The notes beneath the pieces were generated by a model. That model was not told the origin of the DNA, made no database searches, and saw only the letters and a program-made list of their open reading frames with translations. The translations under genes and the position numbers were made by a program. Below, in pieces: positions 39,053 to 47,474 of a DNA stretch of 64,000 nucleotides. The stretch covers positions 1-64,000 of the forward strand of contig CASEIZ010000015.1 in assembly GCA_949288185.1 (NCBI GenBank), written 5' to 3'. Within the stretch, counting starts at the first letter, position 1, and every line of letters begins with the position of its first letter. This DNA is from an uncultured Eubacteriales bacterium (GTDB lineage: Bacteria; Bacillota; Clostridia; TANB77; CAG-508).

Positions 39053-39476
39053 TAAAGAAAAAACGAAAGTATTAAAATATGTATTATATAAAAAGAGAAG
39101 CGAAAATGAAATTAGAAAAAAATTTGAAAACGAAATAGAGGAAAATCTACTAGACGATATTATTGCCTATTTAAAAGAAGCAAATTATATAGATGATAAA
39201 GAATATATTAGAAAAACAATTAATAATTTTATGGCTTTAAAAAATTTATCTATACGAGAAATAGAATATAAGCTATATGGCAAAGGAATAAAAAAAGAAG
39301 ACATAGAAGATTATATCTATGAAAATAAAGAAGAACTCAATCAATATGAAATAAAATCAGCTAGAAATATTGCAAACAAGAAAATAACTTCATTAGAAGT
39401 AGAGGAAATTAAACAATATTTAATAAAGAAAGGATATAAAAGAGAAAATATTGCAACAGCACTAGAAGACCTATAA
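39030..39476 (+). CDS. recX: Regulatory protein RecX
   Basis: 148 residues. Built of three-helix repeats: VLKYVLYKKRSENEIRKKFE, IIAYLKEANYIDDKEYIRK and IKQYLIKKGYKRENIATALE, typical of RecX, which binds RecA filaments and limits recombinase activity. Start at ATG 39030 after AAAAAGGAG; a GTG at 39024 is in frame. Located in the recA neighbourhood as in many Firmicutes. Confidence 0.88.
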   Translation: MYTVEEFDKEKTKVLKYVLYKKRSENEIRKKFENEIEENLLDDIIAYLKEANYIDDKEYIRKTINNFMALKNLSIREIEYKLYGKGIKKEDIEDYIYENKEELNQYEIKSARNIANKKITSLEVEEIKQYLIKKGYKRENIATALEDL

Positions 39477-39565
39477 GAATAGATATTATCAAAAGTGTTA
39501 TCGTTATATCTATTATTTAAAAAGGAAAAATTTTAACTTATATAAAAATAAAAAGGAGAGAGATA

Positions 39566-40315
39566 ATGTCGATATTAACATTAGAAACCAAAAAATATGC
39601 CATTAAAATAGAGAATTTTGAGGGACCATTAGATTTGTTATGTCATTTAATCGAAATAAACAAAATGAATATCTATGATATTCACTTAAATGAAATTACA
39701 GACCAATATATACAATATTTAAATCAAATGGAAGAAATGAATTTGGAAATTGCTAGTGAATTTGTGGTTATGGCATCTACTTTATTGTATTTAAAATCAA
39801 AAAAATTACTTCCAAAACAAGAAGAGGAAGAAGAAGAACTAACAGAAGAAGAATTAATTAGAAGAATTATTGAATACAAAAAGTTTAAAGAAATTAGTAA
39901 AGTATTGAGACAAAATTATATTCAAAATGGAAATCGATATTATAAAAATCAGGAAAATATCGAACTTCCAAAACAAAAATTAGAAAAAGATTATGATAAT
40001 ACCATTATTCCGAATATATATAGTGAATTAATAGAAAGAAATCGTGTAAAAATCAATCAAAATGCAAAAAATATTGAAAAAATTGCATTAGTAGAAAATT
40101 ATACAGTTGCTAGTAAAGTAAAAGAAATGTTTAAGGTATTAGTAAAACAAAAACGATTTGTATTTAATAAATTATTTTCATTGAATAAGCACAATAAACA
40201 AGAAGTGGTAACAGCATTTAGTGGATTATTAGAAATGTCAAGAAGAAAGAAAGTAGAAACGACACAAGAGGAACTTTTTGGAGATATTACTGTTGAGAAA
40301 CCAAAAAGAGCATAA
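39566..40315 (+). CDS. scpA: Segregation and condensation protein A
   Basis: Kleisin subunit of the SMC condensin. 249 residues. N-terminal IENFEGPLDLLCHLIEINKM and YDIHLNEITDQYIQYL, FVVMASTLLYLKSKKLLPKQ, and a C-terminal winged-helix region VTAFSGLLEMSRRKKVETTQ are diagnostic. Normally followed directly by scpB; here a terminator and a compositionally odd gene follow instead, and no scpB is in the window. Confidence 0.94.
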   Translation: MSILTLETKKYAIKIENFEGPLDLLCHLIEINKMNIYDIHLNEITDQYIQYLNQMEEMNLEIASEFVVMASTLLYLKSKKLLPKQEEEEEELTEEELIRRIIEYKKFKEISKVLRQNYIQNGNRYYKNQENIELPKQKLEKDYDNTIIPNIYSELIERNRVKINQNAKNIEKIALVENYTVASKVKEMFKVLVKQKRFVFNKLFSLNKHNKQEVVTAFSGLLEMSRRKKVETTQEELFGDITVEKPKRA

Positions 40316-40323
40316 GAGATGTA

Positions 40324-40372
40324 GAAAGAATCATGTAAGAAAAGGCTTATGGCTATCATACATGATTCTTTA
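40324..40372 (+). terminator. Terminator after scpA
   Basis: AAAGAATCATGTA ... TACATGATTCTTT, 13-bp perfect stem with a 22-base loop. Confidence 0.8.
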
Positions 40373-40439
40373 TTTGTTGACAAATTATGTATACTGATAT
40401 AAAATATATTGTATAAAAATAGTAGGAGGTAACAATGAT

Positions 40440-41576
40440 ATGGAAAAAATGAATAAAGAAGCATATCAACGGTTAAAACACAGAAAGGAGCAACTGGAGG
40501 CTAGAGTAGAAAGAGATGTTCCGGGACCTGAAAGGGAAACTGCCAAAAGACTTTTGAAAAAAGTTTCTAAACGGTTAGAGGAGTTTGAAAAAGCTAATGG
40601 CATTATTCATGAAGAAACAACAGAGACAGTAGAAGAGGAGAAGGAGTACAGGGGATTCTATACTACGAGTAGTAAAAGAAATTCTAAATTTGGGGAATTT
40701 GTTAAAAAGAATTTTGGATCATTTGAAAATTTCTTTTCATTTATGGAAGGTGTTGCTAAGAAGTTTGAAGAGGAATGCAAAAAGAATCCAAGAAACCATA
40801 ATGGTTATAACAAATGGTATGATTATGAAGAACCTGAAGAATATTACCAGGAAGAAACTCGTTCAGTAGACGAGCTAATTAAAGACTTAGGAGTTCTATA
40901 TCTGATTTTCGGGAGTACCTATCAAACATATTTTAATTACCATGTTTATAAGGTAAGATTTTTGAAAGAAATCGAAAAAAATGGAGCTTTCTTCAGAGTA
41001 AAGGCAAATATCTATGAAGATAATAAATTAATTTGCAAAGGCATTCAAATTGGATTCTGGCCCTTTCATAGAGGCGATGACAGGGTTAGAGATATGGAAT
41101 GGTCTGCAAAAGATAATGTCTTTAAAAAATATGACGAAAGGAGTACACCGACAAGAGTATTTATATTAAAAATATTGAAAGAAATGCAGGAGTTGTGGAA
41201 TAGCTATTTTGATGAAGAAGTAGAAAAACTTCCTGACAAAGCTCAAAAAGACAACGAAGTAGAAAAACTTCCTGACAAATCTCAAAAAGACAACTTTGTG
41301 ACAGTTACAATGTCTAAAGAAGAACGTCGGAGAAGGATTAGAGAGATTTCCCAAAATCTGTATCCTCAAAAATTTGATAGGATGAAGGATATACTGATTG
41401 AGACAGATAAGCAATATAAAGATTTGGCGGACTATCTTGAAACATCAGGGTTGGTCTATGAAGTAAGAGAAAATGCTATATATGTATGGCACTATTATTA
41501 TAATAGGTATTTTAAACTTATCGGATATGACTTAACTGGTCGTGACAAGGTGTTAAATTTGTTACCAGAGCAATAA
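40440..41576 (+). CDS. Hypothetical protein, 378 aa, atypical codon use
   Basis: I do not recognise it. A basic/acidic helical N-terminus (starts MEKMNKEAYQRLKHRKEQLE, about 1-75), a linker rich in Glu/Tyr, a middle domain with NYHVYKVRFLKEIEKNGAFF and IQIGFWPFHRGDDR, then two tandem 13-residue repeats VEKLPDKAQKDNE, and a C-terminal domain resembling a winged-helix-like or DUF fold ending VLNLLPEQ. It has three in-frame CGG Arg codons (40470, 40572, 41328) and more AGG, CTG and GAC codons than neighbours, indicating recent transfer. It occupies the position where scpB would be expected. AGTAGGAGG precedes it. Confidence 0.65.
   Translation: MEKMNKEAYQRLKHRKEQLEARVERDVPGPERETAKRLLKKVSKRLEEFEKANGIIHEETTETVEEEKEYRGFYTTSSKRNSKFGEFVKKNFGSFENFFSFMEGVAKKFEEECKKNPRNHNGYNKWYDYEEPEEYYQEETRSVDELIKDLGVLYLIFGSTYQTYFNYHVYKVRFLKEIEKNGAFFRVKANIYEDNKLICKGIQIGFWPFHRGDDRVRDMEWSAKDNVFKKYDERSTPTRVFILKILKEMQELWNSYFDEEVEKLPDKAQKDNEVEKLPDKSQKDNFVTVTMSKEERRRRIREISQNLYPQKFDRMKDILIETDKQYKDLADYLETSGLVYEVRENAIYVWHYYYNRYFKLIGYDLTGRDKVLNLLPEQ
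41217..41294 (+). repeat. Two 39-bp tandem repeats inside the 378-aa gene
   Basis: Units 41217-41255 and 41256-41294 (start GAAGTAGAAAAACTTCCTGA) differ at one or two bases and keep the frame, adding one 13-residue repeat. Confidence 0.9.
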
Positions 41577-41653
41577 TTTTTTTTGTTGTTATTGTTTAAA
41601 TTACAAAAAAGAAGGGAAAACTAATTACAGAACTAAGAAACAAGGTGATGTAA

Positions 41654-42292
41654 TTGGTTTTTCTTTTTATTTTATTAATATTTCTAGTTTTGGGATTGGT
41701 TATTTTAACTTCTAAATTAGATATTAGAATGATAAATTTAATCATAGATTCACAAAGTAAAAAGCATATAAATGATAGATATGAAATTATCATAAAATTA
41801 AAAGTCTTTGGAAATCTACCGATTCTAAAATTTACGCTAAATAAGAGTAGACTAAGAAAAATAAAACAATCAAGGAAAATGAATGAAAAAGTAAAACAAT
41901 TGGAAAAGGATATTATACAAAACAGGAATAAATTTGATAAGAACATGATGAAAGGATTAAAAGAATTTAGTAAAAATATCTATATGGAAAAATTAGATTT
42001 ACAAATAGAATTAGGAACAGAAAATGCATTTTTAACATCTATGTTCGTTGCCTTTTTTTCTAGTATATTATCCATTATTTTCTCAAGAATTCATGTAAGA
42101 GAAAAGAATATTGTATATGAGATAGAACCAGTTTATAGAAATGAAAATTCTATAAAAATTGAAATTTCTGGTATATTTCAAATCAAACTGATACATATTA
42201 TAAATACTATATATGTATTAAATAAAAAAGGAGGAAGGAAAAATCATGAGCGAACATCCAATAGAAGGTCTTATGACTACAGCTATGAATAG
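41654..42292 (+). CDS. ytfI: DUF2953 protein (YtfI-like), sporulation-associated
   Basis: 212 residues starting at TTG 41654 after AAGGTGATG. One N-terminal membrane helix (about 1-19) and a soluble part with MEKLDLQIELGTENAFLTSM, FFSSILSIIFSRI and YEIEPVYRNENSIKIEISGI, the DUF2953 signature. In Bacillus the family member ytfI lies directly before ytfJ, as here (46-base overlap). Role unknown; the partner YtfJ is a spore protein. Confidence 0.85.
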   Translation: MVFLFILLIFLVLGLVILTSKLDIRMINLIIDSQSKKHINDRYEIIIKLKVFGNLPILKFTLNKSRLRKIKQSRKMNEKVKQLEKDIIQNRNKFDKNMMKGLKEFSKNIYMEKLDLQIELGTENAFLTSMFVAFFSSILSIIFSRIHVREKNIVYEIEPVYRNENSIKIEISGIFQIKLIHIINTIYVLNKKGGRKNHERTSNRRSYDYSYE

Positions 42293-42860
42293 CATTCAAG
42301 ATATGATAGATGTCAATACAATCATAGGAGAGCCAATTGAAACATCTAATAATATTGTAATTATTCCCATATCAAAAGTATCATTTGGTTTTGCAGCAGG
42401 AGGAAGTGAATTTAAGGGAGAGACTGTTGATGAGTATAGAAAAAGAGAAAAAGAAGAAGAGGTACAATATAGATTACCATTTGGAGGTGGTTCAGGAGCA
42501 GGAGTTACGATAAATCCAATAGCATTTTTAGTTATCCAAGGAGAAAATGTAAAATTAATGCCTGTTAATTATAGTTCATCAATAGACAAGCTTTTAGATT
42601 ATATTCCAGACTTATTAGATAAAACGAATAATATGATTAGCAAATGTATGCAAAAGTCAAACGATAAAGAAAAAGCAGAGGAAGAAAGCAAGGGGAAGGA
42701 ACAGAAAAAATCTGAAAGGGTAAAAATGGATAAAAATAGAATAGAAGAAGATTTAGATGAGAATAGGCATATAAGAGAAAGAATAGAAAAAACAAAGAAA
42801 CCAATAGAAGAGGAAATTACTTATGAGTATGAATATGATGAAACTTTAGATGATGAATAA
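42246..42860 (+). CDS. ytfJ: Spore protein YtfJ/GerW
   Basis: 204 residues. Start MSEHPIEGLMTTAMNSIQDM and IGEPIETSNNIVIIPISKVS, FGFAAGGSEF, RLPFGGGSGAGVTINPIAFL are the defining GerW/YtfJ pattern. In B. subtilis it is made in the forespore and needed for proper germination. The last 75 residues are a family-atypical Lys/Glu-rich tail. Ribosome site AAAGGAGGAAGG. Confidence 0.93.
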   Translation: MSEHPIEGLMTTAMNSIQDMIDVNTIIGEPIETSNNIVIIPISKVSFGFAAGGSEFKGETVDEYRKREKEEEVQYRLPFGGGSGAGVTINPIAFLVIQGENVKLMPVNYSSSIDKLLDYIPDLLDKTNNMISKCMQKSNDKEKAEEESKGKEQKKSERVKMDKNRIEEDLDENRHIRERIEKTKKPIEEEITYEYEYDETLDDE

Positions 42861-43337
42861 GGGATTTTGGGGACGGACTCATTTTTCCCTTTTTTTGAAT
42901 TGATGTACTTAAAAAATATAGAATATAAAGTCATTACACGATTTTGTATAAGCTAAATTTTCACAGAAATTCTAAAAGAAAAAAATGTGCCGCTTTCATT
43001 CAGGCTCAATCAAGTGATATATTCATTTCGCATAATATGTCGAATGTGATTGGAGTACTTGTACTCTTTCTTAATCAAAAATAATTGAGGAAGCGCGAAT
43101 TCTTGCAGCGAGAGGCTCATTTATTTTTGATGTAGAAAGAGTAATGTACGTATTGAGCCGAGACATTTATAAGAAATGAATATATCACTGGATTGCCCAT
43201 GAACATTCCTCATTTTTTTCTTTAAGAATTTCTAGTTTCAAATTTAGATACGCAAAATCGTTTCATTTTTTATATTCTATATTTTTATCATAATTAAATT
43301 TAGAAAAAGGGAAAAATGAGTCCGTCCCCAAAATCCC
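42861..43337. repeat. Giant nested inverted repeat E (477 bp)
   Basis: Outer arms 42861-42894 and 43304-43337 (34 bp exact; contain GGGGACGGACTCATTTTTCC). Imperfect inner arms share AATATAGAATATAAA and AGAAATTCT-type segments. The centre carries GAGGAAGCGCGA and GCAGCGAGAGGCTC (shared with repeat D), TTGAGCCGAGA and TCATTCAGGCTCAA (shared with repeat G). It fills the whole gap between ytfJ and spoIIAA. No gene seen. Confidence 0.9.
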
Positions 43338-43442
43338 GATTGTCGAAAACTTCTTATAAAACGACAAAACTTCTTAAATTTTGCTCTTGGAAAATAATGG
43401 AAAAAAGAATATAATACAAGAAGAATTTTAAAGGAGGCTATG

Positions 43443-43784
43443 ATGGAATCGAAATTTTATGAAGAGGACAAGTTATTAATTTTTAGAATCACAGATGAAA
43501 TTGATGATTTTAGTGTTCAAAAGATAAGGAGGAGGGCGGATTATGAAATTGAAAGATATATGCCTAAAAAAGTTATATTTGATTTTAATTGTGTTACATT
43601 CATGGATAGCGCAGGGATAGGATTAATTATTGGAAGGTATAAGTTTGCAAAAATGTTGGGAAGTAAAGTAGAACTTGCCAATTTAACAAGTAATATTAAA
43701 AAAATATTTGAAATGAGTGGGATTTTAAGATTAATACCCATTACCAATTTAGAAAATGAAAAATATATAAATAAAATTGGATAA
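43443..43784 (+). CDS. spoIIAA: Anti-sigma F factor antagonist
   Basis: 113 residues, STAS domain. FDFNCVTFMDSAGIGLIIGR contains the Ser that SpoIIAB phosphorylates (in MDSAG). Dephosphorylated SpoIIAA releases sigma-F from SpoIIAB in the forespore. The C-terminal KIFEMSGILRLIPI is typical. Of two consecutive ATGs I prefer 43443, about 5 bases after AAAGGAGG. First gene of spoIIAA-spoIIAB-sigF. Confidence 0.95.
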   Translation: MESKFYEEDKLLIFRITDEIDDFSVQKIRRRADYEIERYMPKKVIFDFNCVTFMDSAGIGLIIGRYKFAKMLGSKVELANLTSNIKKIFEMSGILRLIPITNLENEKYINKIG

Positions 43785-43852
43785 TTTTATTTAGAAAAAG
43801 GTTATAGGAATACCTTAAGAAAAACCTAAATATATATTAAAAGGAAAAGAAG

Positions 43853-44335
43853 ATGAAAAGTGAAATTGAAAATGAAATGAAATTAGAATTTATCAGTAAA
43901 TCTGCAAATGAAGCATTTGCAAGAATTACAGTTGCCGCTTTTGCATCACAATTAGACCCAACGATTGAAGAATTAGCAGATATTAAAACAGCCGTTTCTG
44001 AAGCAGTAACCAATTGTATTATTCATGGATATGATAAAAAACAAGGAATTGTAAAAATATTTGCCAGGTTAAAGGAAAACGAGATTTTAATAGAAATATC
44101 AGATAAAGGAAAAGGAATTGAAAATATAGATATAGCAAAAGAACCATTATATACGACCAAACCAAATTTAGAAAGATCCGGTATGGGATTTACCATTATG
44201 GAAAGTTTTATGGATGAAGTAGATGTGGAATCTGTTGTGGGTTTAGGAACAAAAGTAACGATGAGAAAAGTCATAAAAAATAAAATGGAAAATGAAGAAT
44301 CTGATGATGAATTTGAAATGATTACAAAAGAATAG
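43853..44335 (+). CDS. spoIIAB: Anti-sigma F factor / serine kinase SpoIIAB
   Basis: 160 residues, GHKL kinase fold. N box [13 protein letters not shown]1 [10 protein letters not shown] and G2 [14 protein letters not shown] bind ATP. It holds sigma-F inactive and phosphorylates SpoIIAA. The C-terminus has about 15 extra acidic residues ([15 protein letters not shown]). 9 bases before sigF. Confidence 0.95.
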   Translation: MKSEIENEMKLEFISKSANEAFARITVAAFASQLDPTIEELADIKTAVSEAVTNCIIHGYDKKQGIVKIFARLKENEILIEISDKGKGIENIDIAKEPLYTTKPNLERSGMGFTIMESFMDEVDVESVVGLGTKVTMRKVIKNKMENEESDDEFEMITKE

Positions 44336-44344
44336 AGGTAAACT

Positions 44345-45073
44345 ATGTTTGAAAACAGTGTAGAAGCAATCAAAAAAGCACAATCTGGTGATAAATATGA
44401 AATGGAGAGAATGATTAGGGATAACAATGGACTGATATGGAGTATTGTAAAAAGATTTAATGGAAGAGGTTATGATTTAGAAGACTTATACCAGATAGGG
44501 TGTATGGGATTTATAAAATCCATCAAAAGATTTGATACCAATTATGATGTGAAATTATCTACATATGCAGTTCCTTATATGATAGGAGAAATTAAACGAT
44601 ATATTCGTGATGATGGACCAATAAAAGTTAGTAGAAGTATTAAGGAATTAGGCATGAAGATAAGAGAACTGCAAAAAGAAAGTATAAATAAAAAAGGAAA
44701 GGAATTGACAATTGAAGAATTAGAAAAAGAACTAAAAATTTCGAAGGAAGATATTGGATTAGCATTAGAAGCAAACAATACAGTAGAATCGATAGATGGA
44801 AAGTTTTATACAGATAATAAAGATGGAAATAGTATAAACTTAATAGAAAGAATTTCATCAGATAAAAACGAAGAAGAATATATCACAAATAAATTAGCAA
44901 TCAAACAATTAATAGAAGGATTAGAAGATAGAGATAAAGAAATCATATTTTTAAGATTTTATAAAGATAAAACGCAATCACAAGTGGCAAAAATTCTTGG
45001 AATTACCCAAGTACAAGTATCAAGATTAGAAAGAAAAATTTTAGAAAATATGAAAATGAAGCTAATTTCATAA
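44345..45073 (+). CDS. sigF: RNA polymerase sigma-F factor
   Basis: 242 residues. Region 2 (DLEDLYQIGCMGFIKSIKRF and LSTYAVPYMIGEIKRYIRDD), region 3 (VSRSIKELGMKIRELQKE) and region 4 (KTQSQVAKILGITQVQVSRL) are intact. Forespore-specific sigma factor that starts the forespore programme. Completes the spoIIA operon; spoIID follows 12 bases on. Confidence 0.96.
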   Translation: MFENSVEAIKKAQSGDKYEMERMIRDNNGLIWSIVKRFNGRGYDLEDLYQIGCMGFIKSIKRFDTNYDVKLSTYAVPYMIGEIKRYIRDDGPIKVSRSIKELGMKIRELQKESINKKGKELTIEELEKELKISKEDIGLALEANNTVESIDGKFYTDNKDGNSINLIERISSDKNEEEYITNKLAIKQLIEGLEDRDKEIIFLRFYKDKTQSQVAKILGITQVQVSRLERKILENMKMKLIS

Positions 45074-45085
45074 AGAGGTGATAAA

Positions 45086-46097
45086 TTGAAAAAAGTTTTT
45101 ATCTATTTTTTTGCTTTTTTATTTATCTGTTTTATCTTACCAGCATTACTCACCAAATCAGAAATCAGTGCATCATCAGAAACGAGTAATGAGCAAGAAA
45201 ATAAAGAAGAGAGTGAAGAAGTTTCAGAAACATATGCATATAATCAATATGGAACGATAAAATTGTTACATACAGATACGAACGAAGTAGAAGAAGTTGC
45301 TTTAGATACATATCTTTGTCATGTGGTATCAGCAGAAATGCCAGTAGATTTTGAAAAAGAAGCTTTAAAGGCACAAGCGATTGTTGCAAGAACTTATACC
45401 ATTTATAAAATAAATAATAAAAAACATGATAATGCAGATATATGTGATGATTCGAATTGTTGTCAAGCTTGGATTTCAAAAGAAGATAGATTAGCAAGAT
45501 GGAATGAAGACAAAGAAGCAAAGTGGAGTAAAATAGAAGAATGTGTGAAAGAAACACAGGGAAAAATCATTACATATAATCATGAACCAATCAATGCTTT
45601 CTTTCATTCTAATAGTGGAGGAAAAACAGAACTTCCAGTAGATGTATGGGGTGGACGGCAGCAATATGCCATATCTTCAGGTTGTTGAAACAGCAGGAGA
45701 AGAAGGATATACCCAATATAATTCAGAAGTAGAACTAACCAATGAAGAAATATTGGGAAAATTAAAAGAAAAATATGCAGATATACAAATCGATTTTAAC
45801 AATGATGAAGATATAAAAATATTGGAATATACAAGTAGTGGAAGAGTAAAAACAATTAAACTTGGTAATCACGAAATCTCAGGTACAGAAGCAAGAAGTA
45901 TATTTGGATTACGTTCTACGAATTTTGAAATCTCAAAAGAAAATGGAAAGATAAAATTTACAGTTATCGGATATGGGCATGGTGTAGGAATGAGTCAAAC
46001 AGGAGCAGATAGTATGGCAAAGACGGGAAGTACAGCGGAAGAAATTATTAATCATTTCTATGTTGGTGTAGAGATGAAAGATGTTAATTCTCTTTAA
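45086..46097 (+). CDS. spoIID: Stage II sporulation protein D, with a +1 shift at a CGG codon
   Basis: Lytic transglycosylase of the DMP engulfment complex, anchored in the mother-cell membrane. TTG start at 45086 after AAAGAGGTG. One N-terminal membrane helix, then VVSAEMPVDFEKEALKAQAI with the catalytic Glu in SAEMP, ARTYTIYK, DICDDSNCCQAW and INAFFHSNSGGKT. At codon 191 (CGG, 45656-45658) the frame breaks; dropping C45656 continues as GSNMPYLQVVETAGEEGY through YGHGVGMSQTGADSMA to the proper end. Joined length 336 residues. Without the shift the protein would end at 45688 and lack its C-terminal domain. Confidence 0.92.
45653..45661 (+). other. +1 frameshift site 3, in spoIID (GGA CGG C)
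   Basis: Zero frame reads TGG GGT GGA CGG CAG CAA and stops at 45686-45688. Omitting C45656 gives GGT GGA GGC AGC AAT ATG CCA TAT, matching the SpoIID WGG..PYL region. Omitting four bases (CGGC) would also restore the frame and give WGGSN, so the exact amino acid is less certain than in polC. Confidence 0.85.
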
Positions 46098-46109
46098 ATG
46101 GCAAATAGT

Positions 46110-46425
46110 TTGTTACATTCCTAGTCTGTTTTGACCAGAGGTGGGGTTATCCTCTTTTTTATGAAGTTTGAATGTGATTGGAGATATTTTAGAATTTGTT
46201 AATCATTTATTGAGGGATGTTCACGGGCAACTCCTTGTATATTCATTTCTTATAAATTCCTCGGCTCAATACGAATAATAAGAAATGAATATACAAGGAG
46301 TTGAGCCTGAGTGAAAGAGGCGCAATAAATGATGTTACAAATTCTTAAATATCGTATTGAACTGAAAACTTCATAAAAAAGAGGATAACCCCACCTCTGG
46401 TCAAAACAGACTAGGAATGTAACAA
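46110..46425. repeat. Large nested inverted repeat G (60-bp perfect arms)
   Basis: Arms 46110-46169 and 46366-46425 are exact complements over 60 bases (start TTGTTACATTCCTAGTCTG). Inner arms AACTCCTTGTATATTCATTT / complement (24 bp) and CATTTATTG / CAATAAATG follow. Central GATGTTCACGGGCAA, CCTCGGCTCAATACG and TTGAGCCTGAGTGAAAG recur in repeat E. Fills the gap between spoIID and spoIIQ. No gene seen. Confidence 0.92.
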
Positions 46426-46526
46426 GTTAAGCAGGTTGTTCTTATTTTTCAAAAAATTATTAAAAAATGTATATTCTTTTAAAAAAAGGAAATACTTGTA
46501 ATAATAAAGTATTTAAGGAGGATTAT

Positions 46527-47339
46527 ATGAAAAAGGATATTCATTTAAAAAATATAAAGGAAAAAAATATAAATGATAAAATAATTTCTTATGTAGTTAT
46601 AGGGGCAATTATTGTTGCGATAATTATCATTTCTCTTCTATTGTATAGTCAAAAAATCAATAATGATGTAAAAGATGAAACAATGACATTAGATCAAATG
46701 ACAGATATGATGGGAACAACAAATGAATATAATGAAGAAACAGAAAGTGCTAGTACAGAAATCGGAAAAACAGTGGAAGAAAGTGAAGAAGAAATGGAAC
46801 AAGAAAATGTTGTACAGAATCAAACTGTACAAAATATCAGTAATAATGAAAGTATAGAAAACAGTAGTGTAAGTACAAACACAACACAAAATACAACAAG
46901 TGAAGAACAACAAGAGACACAAGAAGTAAAAGAATTATCATTTGAAAGGCCAGTAGAAGGAGAAATCATGAGAGAATTTGCACAAGAAAATTTAGTATAT
47001 TCAGAAACATTAGAAGAATGGGTTACACATAATGGAATTGATATAAAAGCAGATAAAACAACAGTTGTAAAAGCAGCAGAAGCAGGTGTTGTAAAATCTA
47101 TCAAAAATGATCCTAGATATGGCTTAACAATTGTAATTGAACATGATGATACGTATCAAACGGTATATTCTAATTTATTAACTTCTGAATTTGTGGTAGA
47201 AGGAGAAACAGTAGAAAAAGGACAATCTATAGGAACGGTTGGAAATAGTGCTGTATTTGAAATTGCAGATGAACCACATTTACATTTTGAAATATTAAAA
47301 GATGCTATAGCAATAGACCCTTCGATTTATATAAAATAA
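46527..47339 (+). CDS. spoIIQ: Stage II sporulation protein Q, M23 (LytM) peptidase domain
   Basis: 270 residues. One membrane helix (about 24-46), a Glu/Asn/Thr-rich linker, and a C-terminal M23 domain with HNGIDIKA and EPHLHFEI, so the zinc ligands lost in B. subtilis SpoIIQ are retained here, as in other Clostridia. It forms the forespore side of the channel with SpoIIIAH. I chose ATG 46527 after AAGGAGG; an upstream in-frame ATG at 46467 has no ribosome site. It follows spoIID, as in the usual sporulation synteny. Confidence 0.9.
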   Translation: MKKDIHLKNIKEKNINDKIISYVVIGAIIVAIIIISLLLYSQKINNDVKDETMTLDQMTDMMGTTNEYNEETESASTEIGKTVEESEEEMEQENVVQNQTVQNISNNESIENSSVSTNTTQNTTSEEQQETQEVKELSFERPVEGEIMREFAQENLVYSETLEEWVTHNGIDIKADKTTVVKAAEAGVVKSIKNDPRYGLTIVIEHDDTYQTVYSNLLTSEFVVEGETVEKGQSIGTVGNSAVFEIADEPHLHFEILKDAIAIDPSIYIK

Positions 47340-47384
47340 TAATTGACGAAGTAAAACATGTGTGATAAAATATGTTAAGCTTAA

Positions 47385-47421
47385 AACCTTGTTATATATG
47401 GGGATTTTTAATTACAAGGTT
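47385..47421. repeat. AACCTTGT hairpin upstream of ychF
   Basis: AACCTTGT (47385-47392) and ACAAGGTT (47414-47421) pair around an A/T loop with GGGGATTTTTAATT. AACCTTGT also occurs in the repeats near 30357 and 37557. Confidence 0.6.
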
Positions 47422-47474
47422 CGTAAAATAATATGGTAAGAAATATAATATGATAAAGAAGAGGGAATGAAAAA

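Noticed and set aside
43020-43180. Riboswitch within palindrome E
   Set aside because: No known aptamer motif is visible, and the structure is explained by nested inverted repeats.
11818-45661. Simple reassignment of CGG to another amino acid
   Set aside because: Reassignment keeps the frame; all three sites need a one-base skip to restore conserved sequence.
11818-45661. Sequencing or assembly insertion errors as the explanation of the three breaks
   Set aside because: Not excluded, only disfavoured: none is in a homopolymer and all three yield an in-frame CGG. Read-level checking is still needed.
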